Assembly: GCA_041611095.1 (NCBI GenBank)
Contig: JBFINP010000057.1
Span: 1-19,920, forward strand
Direction of reading: 5' to 3'
Source: UBA6912 sp041611095
GTDB lineage: Bacteria > Actinomycetota > Acidimicrobiia > Spongiisociales > UBA5794
Length of the DNA: 19,920 nt
The notes under the pieces are model-generated. The model had not been told where the DNA came from and made no database searches. It saw nothing but the letters and a program-made list of their open reading frames with translations. This document shows positions 13,572 through 19,920 of the stretch, one piece after another; position 1 is the first letter of the stretch, and each line of letters opens with the position of its first letter. The position numbers and the translations under genes are program-made.

Positions 13572-14896
13572 GTTCCCGCCGTGACCATCGCCGTCAGATC
13601 GGTGCCGTAGGCGCCGGTGACCTCGCCGGTCACCCACTCCCCCGGCTCGCCACGGTCGAGCAGGACGACACCGTCGATCTCCGGGGCTTCGCGATAGCTA
13701 CGGCCCACGGTCTGGCCATCCTCGACCTGATCGACCAGCACCTCGAGCGACCGGCCCACCTGCTCGGCGTTGCGGACGGCGGTGAGGTCGTCCTGGATCG
13801 CCTGGAGATGACGGAGCCGCTCTGCCTTCGCCGCCTCGGGCACCTGGTCGGCGAACTCTGCGGCCGGCGTGCCTTCCTCGGGCGAATAGGGGAAGAAGCC
13901 GGCCCAGTCGAGGCGGGCGGCTTCGAGGAACTCGGCGAGCTCCTCTACATGGGCCTCGGTCTCGCCCGGGAACCCGACGATGAACGACGACCGCATCGCC
14001 GCCTCAGGCGTCGCGGTGCGGATGTCGTCGATGAGCGCCAGGTGACGATCCCCGCTGCCGGGTCGTTTCATCGCCCGCAGCAACTCGGCGCTGGCATGCT
14101 GGAGCGACAGGTCGAAGTAGTCGGCGATCACCGGGTTTCCGGCGATCTCCTCGACGAGCGCCGGACGAATCTCCTTCGGGTAGAGGTAGAAGAGGCGGAG
14201 GCGGCGCAGCCCGTCCACGTCGGAGACGAATCGCAGCAGGTCGGTCAAACCACCGGGTGCTTCGATGTCGCGCCCATAGGCGGCGAGGTCCTGGGCGACG
14301 AGCACGATCTCCCCGACTCCGGCGGCGGCGAGGTCGGCGATCTCATCGCGGATGTTCACCGGGGGGCGGGAGCGCTGTTTGCCGCGGAACAGCGGGATGG
14401 CGCAGAACGTGCAGGGTTTGTCACACCCCTCTGCCACCTTGACGTACGCATATGGAGTCGAGGGGGTGGGGCGTTTGATCTGGTAGAGGATGTCCATCTT
14501 GGCGGTCACGGCCGGACGGATCCGGATCGGCTGCCAGGCGGTGAGGTCGTCGAGGGCGGGAATCAGCTCGCCATAGCGGTCGAGCCCGATGACGGCGTCG
14601 GCCTCGGGAAGCGCCTCGCGCAGCTCGGTCTCATAGCGCTGCGCCATGCACCCGAGCACGACCAGCCGGGCGTCCGGGCGTTTGGCGTCGGCCAGCTCGA
14701 GGATGGTGTCGACCGACTCCTGGCGGGCGGCCTCGATGAAGGCGCAGGTGTTGATCATGACCACGTCGGCGCTCTCCGGACCGGAGGCGTCGGCGTACCC
14801 GGCCTCGCCCAGCAGGGCGGTGAGCTTCTCGGAGTCGACCTGGTTCTTCGAGCAGCCGAGGGTGGTGAGCCACACGCTCGGCGAGGAGGAGCGCAT
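13568..14896 (-). CDS. rimO: Ribosomal protein uS12 methylthiotransferase RimO
   Basis: A radical-SAM enzyme that methylthiolates the conserved aspartate of ribosomal protein S12. The 442-residue product has TTLGCSKNQVDSEKL (Cys15), MINTCAFIEAARQESVDTI (Cys51) and LGCMAQRY (Cys83), then the radical-SAM motif CDKPCTFCAIPLFRGKQRSR (Cys158, 162, 165) and a C-terminal TRAM domain. GCSKNQVDSE and IEAA distinguish it from MiaB. The open frame runs on into the antisense of thrC, but the conserved N-terminus fixes the ATG at 14896. No Shine-Dalgarno precedes it; the thrC stop is 11 bp upstream, so reinitiation is likely. A pgsA gene often lies between rimO and cinA in actinobacteria, and it is absent here. 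Confidence 0.97.
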   Translation of the reverse strand: MRSSSPSVWLTTLGCSKNQVDSEKLTALLGEAGYADASGPESADVVMINTCAFIEAARQESVDTILELADAKRPDARLVVLGCMAQRYETELREALPEADAVIGLDRYGELIPALDDLTAWQPIRIRPAVTAKMDILYQIKRPTPSTPYAYVKVAEGCDKPCTFCAIPLFRGKQRSRPPVNIRDEIADLAAAGVGEIVLVAQDLAAYGRDIEAPGGLTDLLRFVSDVDGLRRLRLFYLYPKEIRPALVEEIAGNPVIADYFDLSLQHASAELLRAMKRPGSGDRHLALIDDIRTATPEAAMRSSFIVGFPGETEAHVEELAEFLEAARLDWAGFFPYSPEEGTPAAEFADQVPEAAKAERLRHLQAIQDDLTAVRNAEQVGRSLEVLVDQVEDGQTVGRSYREAPEIDGVVLLDRGEPGEWVTGEVTGAYGTDLTAMVTAGT

Positions 14897-14907
14897 GAGG
14901 CGGGAGT

Positions 14908-16338
14908 CTACGGCCGCCGGACGGCGTCGAGCCGGGAGGCGATGTACGTCTCCAGCTGTTCGAGGTCGGCGTCGATGACGTCGTATCGCTGCGGCCGGTC
15001 GAGCAGGTCGGCAAATCGCGGCGGCGGCTCGGGGGCGAAGCCGAGGGCCTCGACGATCGTGTCGGCGAACTTCACGGGTCGCGCCGTCTCCAGGCACACG
15101 AGGGGCACGTCGGGGTCCCGCATCCCCATGCCGACGAAGAGGCCGTCGGCCGTGTGAGGGTCGACGATCACGCCGTAGTCGGCGTGGGTGCTCCGGATCG
15201 TGGCGATGCGGTCGGTGTGGGTGGAGCGGCCGGACACGAGGCCGGTGGCGTCGCGCCGCGCCGTGTCGGCCGGGCTGGACAGGTCGACGGGGGCATCGGG
15301 CGAGAGGTCGGCAAAGAGGCTGCGGGTGCGTTCGGCATCGTCGCCGAGCATGGCGTAGACGTAACGTTCGAAGTTCGAGGCCTTCGAGATGTCCATCGAG
15401 GGGCTCGACGTCGCCGCCACCTCCGAAGCCGCCCGCACTCGATAGCGCCCGGTCGCAAAGAACTCGTGGAGGACGTCGTTCTCGTTGGTGGCCACGATCA
15501 GTCGGCGAATGGGCACGCCCATCCGTCGCGCCACGAACCCGGCGTACACGTTGCCGAAGTTCCCCGTGGGCACGGCCACGTCCACGGGCGCACCCACGTA
15601 GTCGGCGGCGGCCAGGTAGGCGTACACGTAGTAGACGACCTGGGCGACGATCCGCGCCCAGTTGATCGAGTTGACGGCACCGATGCGGTAGGTCTGCTTG
15701 AAGCCGGCGTCGGCGTTCACCGCCTTCACGAGGTCCTGGCAGTCGTCGAACACGCCGCGCACGGCGATGTTGTGGATGTTCGGCTCGTCGAGCGTGTACA
15801 TCTGGGCCGCCTGGAACGGGCTGGTACGACCCAGGGGCGACAGCATGAAGACGTCGACGTTGCGCTTGCCGATCATGGCGTGCTCGGCGCTCGACCCGGT
15901 GTCTCCCGACGTGGCGCCAAGCACCGTGAGTTGCTCCCGCCGCTCGGCCAGGGTGTGCTCGAAGAGCTGGCCGACGAGCTGGAGCGCCATGTCCTTGAAC
16001 GCGAGGGTCGGTCCGTGCGAGAGCCCCGCCAGCCACAACCCGGGCCCCAAGGCCGTCATGGAGACAACGTCGGGATGGTCGAACGCATCCCCGCCGTATG
16101 CGGCCCCGACGAGGCCTCCGAGGACGGCAGGTTCGATGTCTTCGGCGAATCGTGTCACCACCGCCGTGGCCACTTCGGCGTACGCCGTCCCGGCGAGCGC
16201 TGCTAGTTCGTCCGCGGAGAGCGTCGGCAGCGCCTCGGGAACGACCAGGCCGCCATCAGGCGCCAGCCCGCCCAGCAGCACATGGGTGAACGACGCTGCA
16301 GCCATCCCGCCGCGGGTGCTCACGTACCGGATGGTCAT
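14908..16338 (-). CDS. thrC: Threonine synthase (long, fungal/E. coli-type)
   Basis: A PLP enzyme converting O-phosphohomoserine to threonine. The 476-residue product has the N-terminal YVSTRGG, LAGLSHGPTLAFKDMALQ with PLP-binding Lys115, the phosphate-binding ATSGDTGSSAEHA, SINWARI, and VPTGNFGNVYAGFVARRMG. Length and STRGG/FKD arrangement place it with the longer E. coli/yeast-type enzymes rather than the shorter ThrC found in many actinobacteria. The ATG overlaps the upstream flavin reductase stop (ATGA), with GAGGA directly before it, too close to be a normal ribosome binding site, so coupling is likely. The PLP, phosphate-binding and NFGN motifs look complete. Homoserine kinase and homoserine dehydrogenase genes are not in the window. 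Confidence 0.97.
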   Translation of the reverse strand: MTIRYVSTRGGMAAASFTHVLLGGLAPDGGLVVPEALPTLSADELAALAGTAYAEVATAVVTRFAEDIEPAVLGGLVGAAYGGDAFDHPDVVSMTALGPGLWLAGLSHGPTLAFKDMALQLVGQLFEHTLAERREQLTVLGATSGDTGSSAEHAMIGKRNVDVFMLSPLGRTSPFQAAQMYTLDEPNIHNIAVRGVFDDCQDLVKAVNADAGFKQTYRIGAVNSINWARIVAQVVYYVYAYLAAADYVGAPVDVAVPTGNFGNVYAGFVARRMGVPIRRLIVATNENDVLHEFFATGRYRVRAASEVAATSSPSMDISKASNFERYVYAMLGDDAERTRSLFADLSPDAPVDLSSPADTARRDATGLVSGRSTHTDRIATIRSTHADYGVIVDPHTADGLFVGMGMRDPDVPLVCLETARPVKFADTIVEALGFAPEPPPRFADLLDRPQRYDVIDADLEQLETYIASRLDAVRRP

Positions 16339-16865
16339 TCCTCGAGGATTCGGTAGGCGCCCCGGAAGTACAGGAGAGGCTCGGTCAGCTCGTCGAGCAC
16401 GATATCGTCGATCTGCGCTGCGACCAGGACGGAGAAGCTCTCCTCACGCACCGAGTCCAGCGAGCAGAGCGCATAGCTGCCAAAGCCCTCCAGGACGGGC
16501 CCATGTGCGGTTTCCGTGACGGTCCGCCCGGCGAACAGGCCGCCGGGACTCGGCCGCAGCCCGGCGAACACGTCGGCGACCTCACGATGGTGCCGGCCGC
16601 AGACGTGCACGACGAAGCGCCCAGTCTCTTCGACGACGTCGAGCAGGTCCGTGGGCGAGCCGAGGAGGCAGTACACCAAGGCCGGATCGCCCTCGGCGAC
16701 AACCAGCGACGACACGGTGAGACCGGTTCGGGCGGACTGCGTGCCGGCGGTGAGGATCGTCACCGGCGCCGCCAGCCGTCCCCGCAACTGGCGGACCGGG
16801 TCGCGCAGCTCGCGGGGCGTGCGGAACGGGTGCTCGTCGTGGATGCGGCCCTGTTCCACCGTCAC
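16335..16865 (-). CDS. Flavin reductase-like, FMN-binding split-barrel protein
   Basis: A 176-residue protein resembling the flavin reductase (FMN-binding split barrel) family. It has RQLRGRLAAPVTILTAG, then RTGLTVSSLVVAEGDPALVYCLL, the typical flavin-pocket order (PVTILTAG, then LTVSSL), FVVHVCGRHHREVADVFAG, and a C-terminal DELTEPLLYFRGAYRIL that matches the common PLLYxxGxY ending. These enzymes reduce flavin with NAD(P)H and supply partner monooxygenases or act alone. No partner oxygenase is in the window, so the substrate is unknown. GTG at 16865 overlaps the hisK stop as GTGA, and its own stop overlaps the thrC start. The family call is good; the biological role is not clear. Confidence 0.85.
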   Translation of the reverse strand: MTVEQGRIHDEHPFRTPRELRDPVRQLRGRLAAPVTILTAGTQSARTGLTVSSLVVAEGDPALVYCLLGSPTDLLDVVEETGRFVVHVCGRHHREVADVFAGLRPSPGGLFAGRTVTETAHGPVLEGFGSYALCSLDSVREESFSVLVAAQIDDIVLDELTEPLLYFRGAYRILEE

Positions 16866-17746
16866 GACTCCAGGGGCACGAGCTCGCTGCGCCTGGCGCG
16901 AAACCGCACCCGCTCCGCGTAGCCGGCACGCTGTGCCGCGGCGACGAGCACATGGCGATCGCGAGCCGTGTCGTGCGGGTAGTGGGCATCGCTCGCCAGC
17001 GTGATCGGGACACCGGCGGCGGCGAACATCTCGAGGAACTGCGGTGCCGGGAAGATCTCACCGATCGGATGGTGGAGACCGGCGCTCGACACCTCGACGG
17101 CGGTGCCCGACGAGGCGGCGGCGTCCACCACCTTGCGGTACAGCTCGACCGGCGGATCCGGCAGCGTGTGGCCTGCCTTCTTCACCACATCGACGTGGGC
17201 GAGGACGTCGACGGCGCCCGAGGCGGCCAGCATCGTCTCCAACTCGAAGTAGTCCTCGTAGGCGCGGCGGACGCCCCGCCGGTCGAACTCGAACACCGAG
17301 TCCGGATGGTCCACCGCCCAGCCTTCGATCCAATGCACCGAGCCGATGAGGAAGTCCCACGGGTAGGGCTCGAGGAGCTCGAGGACGGACCCGATCGTGT
17401 CCGGGAAGAAGTCGACCTCGAGACCCAGCAGCACCGGCAGCCCGCGCTCCTTGCCTGCGACCACGGCGGAGACGTAGCCGTCGAGCGATAGCGTCAGATC
17501 CTCGACGAAGAAGCCCTCCGAGGCGGTCGCCAGGTCGGCGTGGGGCGCGTCGTCCCAGAAGCGACCGAGGACCGGCGCCGCCTCGACGCACCGATACAGG
17601 TGTTCGGTGAATCCCACCTCCTCGGCCCCCCGCTCCGCCGCGGCGGCGACGAACGCCTCGATGTGCCCGGGCGGGTACTCACCCGGCGGTGGGCCCGAGC
17701 CGTCGTGGGGTCCGTGGGGATGGAGATGCACGTGGTAGTCACCCAT
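16862..17746 (-). CDS. hisK: PHP-family phosphoesterase, probable histidinol phosphatase
   Basis: A 294-residue PHP-domain protein most like HisK/HisJ histidinol phosphatases, which make histidinol from histidinol phosphate. The metal-binding residues appear in order: DYHVHLHPHG (His5, His7), GFTEHL (Glu48, His49), GLEVDFFP (Glu110), GSVHWIEGW (His138), VLAHVDVVKK (His184), and ASDAHYPHD (Asp253, His255). GSVHWIEGW and EVSSAGLHHPIGE are typical of the histidinol phosphatase group, but other PHP phosphoesterases cannot be excluded, and no other his gene is nearby. No Shine-Dalgarno is visible before ATG 17746; the CapA-like stop lies 27 bp upstream. The stop overlaps the flavin reductase start as GTGA. 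Confidence 0.85.
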   Translation of the reverse strand: MGDYHVHLHPHGPHDGSGPPPGEYPPGHIEAFVAAAAERGAEEVGFTEHLYRCVEAAPVLGRFWDDAPHADLATASEGFFVEDLTLSLDGYVSAVVAGKERGLPVLLGLEVDFFPDTIGSVLELLEPYPWDFLIGSVHWIEGWAVDHPDSVFEFDRRGVRRAYEDYFELETMLAASGAVDVLAHVDVVKKAGHTLPDPPVELYRKVVDAAASSGTAVEVSSAGLHHPIGEIFPAPQFLEMFAAAGVPITLASDAHYPHDTARDRHVLVAAAQRAGYAERVRFRARRSELVPLES

Positions 17747-17773
17747 ACCCGAAGCAGGGTAACGGGGCCACGA

Positions 17774-19920
17774 TCAGCCCAGATACAGCGTGATCGACGC
17801 ACCGGGGGGGCCGCGTACTGCATCGGCGGCGACCCGCGCACCGTCGGGATGGCCCCAGGGTGCGCGCCACTCCAGAAACGCCACGTCGTCGAACGACGCC
17901 CGCGCCTCGCCCCGGGACGGAGGCGGGAGACCGAGATACACCATCACCGAGTTGATGGTTGCCCGATCGAGACGGCGCACCGCCTCGATCGGAATGTCGA
18001 CGGTCACCCGGTGCCAGTCACCGTCCGCAACGACCTCGATCGGGACCCTCGTCGAGGTGACGAGGTCCGACTCCGGATCTCGGGTGGGATCGGTGTCGTC
18101 GAAGTGATAGGCATCGAGCCGCAGGTACGGCTCCGCATTCCCCTCCACTCGCACGCTGGCCCGCAATGAGTACGACGAGGGCTGATCGAGTGGAGTGCCA
18201 TCCTCGGCGAAGATCCGATTCTCGGCCGGCCCGACCCGGGCCACCGGCCTCACTACGACGTCGTCGGTGTACGACTCCCGACTCGTCAGCTGCAGGAAGG
18301 TGTTGATGCCATCTGGAGCCTCGGCGGTGCGCAGCGCCGCCGACCCGCTCCTGCCGAGGGCCCAATGGACGCCACCCAGCGAGCTGCCGTCAGCGGTGAC
18401 GTCATCGAAGGCGCCCCACCCCAGGAGATCGCGACCCAGCTCGACGCCCGCCGGGATGCGGGCAGGGTCAACGAGACCGGCGGCGGCGATCTCGGCGACG
18501 CCGTCCGCACCCAGCGCCACCGCGGCCGCTCGCATCGGCGCAAGGTCGCCGGCGAGGACGAGCGCACCGCCCGGTGCCGGTACTACGGCGGCGGGGCGGA
18601 CGTCGACGGCGGACTCGGCTACGACGGTTCCGACCCTGCCATCGGCGAGCCGGGCCGAGCCGGCCACCGCAGTGGAGCGCTCCCCGAGCGTGCGCTGGAT
18701 GAGGCGGGCGCCGGCGCCGGTGACGGCTTCGGGCTGGTACGCATCGAGCACGGCCGGGTAGACCTTGGCCTCGATCAGTCGATCTCCCTCGTACACGGTC
18801 CGAAGCACGACGGTGGGGAAGGTCGCCAGGAAGTCCTGGTCGAAGACGAAGTTGCCCAGGCTGTGGGCGATCAGGCGACCGTTGTACCACTCGAAGCCCT
18901 GGAGCACGTGAGGGTGATGACCCACGACGAGGTCGGCACCCGCATCGACGGCGGCGCGTGCCGACGTCGCAAGGAACGAAGAGGCGACCTCGGCGAACTG
19001 GAAGCCGCCGTGGATCTGTACCACGACGAGATCGGCGCCGGCGGCACGGAGCGCGGCGACGTCCTCCTTCACAGCCGCGGATCGGTACCACGCCGCCCCC
19101 GAGTGGCCGCGGCGCGCCACCCAGTCCTGCAGCTCGGGATAGGCATCTTCGGCCGACAGCGCCGCCCACAGCGCGGCAACGGTCGCCTCGTCGAGCTCGT
19201 TCTCGAGGCTGCGGAAGGTCTGCCAGGCGTCACCGGGCCGGTAGCCGCCGGGCGGGACGATGGTCGCTCCGGTGGCGTCGACGAACTCGAACGAGCGGGT
19301 GTCGTACTGCCAGCGGTCGGCGCCGGCCAAGTCGGCGGGGGCAGGCTCGTCGGCGGTCGGGAGGCTGTCGTTCACGTAGTCGCCGGTCACGGTCGTGTAG
19401 GAGAGGAACCCCACGGTGTAGGGCCCGGCCGACAGGACCGCCGGACGGCGCGCCTCCTCGCTGGTCGCACCGGCGCCCGGAGCGGCGATGCCCGCAGCCG
19501 CCAGGTGATCGAGCGTGGCCACGACGCCGGGAAGCTGCCAGTCGTTGCTGTGGTTGTTGCCGAGCGTGGCAACGTCGACGCCCAGCTCGTCGAGGGCGGC
19601 GACGGCGATAGGCGGCGATTGGAGCAGGAACCGCTTGCCCGGATACGCCTCGTCGAAGCTCAACTCGCCAATCACGGACTCGAAGTTGACCGACGAGATG
19701 TCGGCGGCGCCGAAGAGCGGAGCGATGCCTCGTACGACGTTGCGTGCGCTCTCGCCGTCGTCGTCGGCATTGACGAGCGGTATGCGGTCAGGCCCCGGGT
19801 CGAGGTACCGGCGTCCGAGCATGAAGTCGCCCGCGAAGTGCATCGAGACCCGTTCCATGCCGTCGGGACCGCGGCGGGCCAGCAGAGGGACGGTGACGGC
19901 CGCGGAGGTGGGACCGATCA
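17774..19920 (-). CDS. CapA-family metallophosphoesterase-like protein with a C-terminal module, 5' end beyond window
   Basis: The frame is open across the right edge, so the N-terminus is missing. The first Met in the window is at 19858 (694 residues), but the preceding residues (GPTSAAVTVPLLARRGPDG) continue without a stop and could be coding. The CapA/PgsA-type fold is clear: GDFMLGRR (10-17), SVNFESVIG (56-64), LGNNHSNDW (99-107), VVVQIHGG, and GADLVVGHHPHVLQGFE with SLGNFVFDQ (about 307-341). CapA proteins act in poly-gamma-glutamate synthesis and are calcineurin-like metalloenzymes or cell-surface proteins. The C-terminal 250 residues are unlike CapA and end in a beta-rich region with two sandwich-like halves (VNLxx-type ligand-binding folds are possible). 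No capB, capC or pgsE is in view. The function is open. Confidence 0.85.
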   Translation of the reverse strand, partial: IGPTSAAVTVPLLARRGPDGMERVSMHFAGDFMLGRRYLDPGPDRIPLVNADDDGESARNVVRGIAPLFGAADISSVNFESVIGELSFDEAYPGKRFLLQSPPIAVAALDELGVDVATLGNNHSNDWQLPGVVATLDHLAAAGIAAPGAGATSEEARRPAVLSAGPYTVGFLSYTTVTGDYVNDSLPTADEPAPADLAGADRWQYDTRSFEFVDATGATIVPPGGYRPGDAWQTFRSLENELDEATVAALWAALSAEDAYPELQDWVARRGHSGAAWYRSAAVKEDVAALRAAGADLVVVQIHGGFQFAEVASSFLATSARAAVDAGADLVVGHHPHVLQGFEWYNGRLIAHSLGNFVFDQDFLATFPTVVLRTVYEGDRLIEAKVYPAVLDAYQPEAVTGAGARLIQRTLGERSTAVAGSARLADGRVGTVVAESAVDVRPAAVVPAPGGALVLAGDLAPMRAAAVALGADGVAEIAAAGLVDPARIPAGVELGRDLLGWGAFDDVTADGSSLGGVHWALGRSGSAALRTAEAPDGINTFLQLTSRESYTDDVVVRPVARVGPAENRIFAEDGTPLDQPSSYSLRASVRVEGNAEPYLRLDAYHFDDTDPTRDPESDLVTSTRVPIEVVADGDWHRVTVDIPIEAVRRLDRATINSVMVYLGLPPPSRGEARASFDDVAFLEWRAPWGHPDGARVAADAVRGPPGASITLYLG

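Noticed and set aside
13808..15157. A 449-codon plus-strand frame opposite rimO, and similarly a 459-codon frame at 12231-13610 opposite cinA
   Set aside because: Both lie antisense to well-supported conserved genes and have no recognisable domains; long antisense frames are expected at this base composition.
14897..16036. Long N-terminal extension of the rimO frame, suggesting a fusion protein of 822 residues
   Set aside because: The extension is an Arg/Ala/Gly-rich shadow of thrC in another frame. RimO homology begins just after the ATG at 14896.

Overview
This 19.9 kb window is GC-rich chromosomal DNA from an actinobacterium. The evidence is the actinobacterial SOS box (TCGAAC-N4-GTTCGA) upstream of both lexA and recA. 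Gene order also fits: dut, nrdR, a LysM gene, lexA, dapF, miaA, miaB, recA, cinA and rimO lie in one block that resembles the mycobacterial dut-nrdR-lexA-dapF-miaA-miaB-recA region. RNase Y next to recA suggests a deep-branching class such as Acidimicrobiia, but that placement is tentative.

Layout. Positions 1-2000 are sparse and accessory in character: an AhpD-like (carboxymuconolactone decarboxylase family) gene, about 0.8 kb without a convincing gene, and a MazEF-type toxin-antitoxin pair that appears to start from a leaderless promoter. At 2005-2289 lies a tRNA cluster on the minus strand (Gly-GCC, Cys-GCA, Val-GAC in transcription order). Then come dut (minus), an unrecognised single-pass membrane protein (plus), nrdR and a small membrane-anchored LysM protein (both minus), and lexA (plus).

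The 293-bp gap between the LysM gene and lexA holds three SOS boxes. The middle box fills the 17-bp spacer of a strong minus-strand promoter (TTGACA-17-TATCGT). A recA promoter at 11686-11714 has the same arrangement (TCGACA-17-TAGTAT with the SOS box as spacer). LysM proteins divergent from lexA are known SOS division inhibitors (YneA, DivS, ChiZ), so this is probably a compact SOS module.

From 5604 to the right edge every gene is on the minus strand, transcribed right to left. The first run is a CapA-like protein (5' end beyond the window), a PHP-family histidinol phosphatase, a flavin reductase-like protein, threonine synthase, RimO, CinA and ThpR. Four of its junctions are 4-base start/stop overlaps. 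The second run begins at recA, with its own SOS promoter, and continues with RNase Y, MiaB, MiaA and DapF. MiaA seems to start at a CTG overlapping the miaB stop, and DapF has Ser where the second catalytic Cys is expected. There is no recX after recA. No CRISPR array, rRNA, insertion sequence, intein or phage gene was seen.
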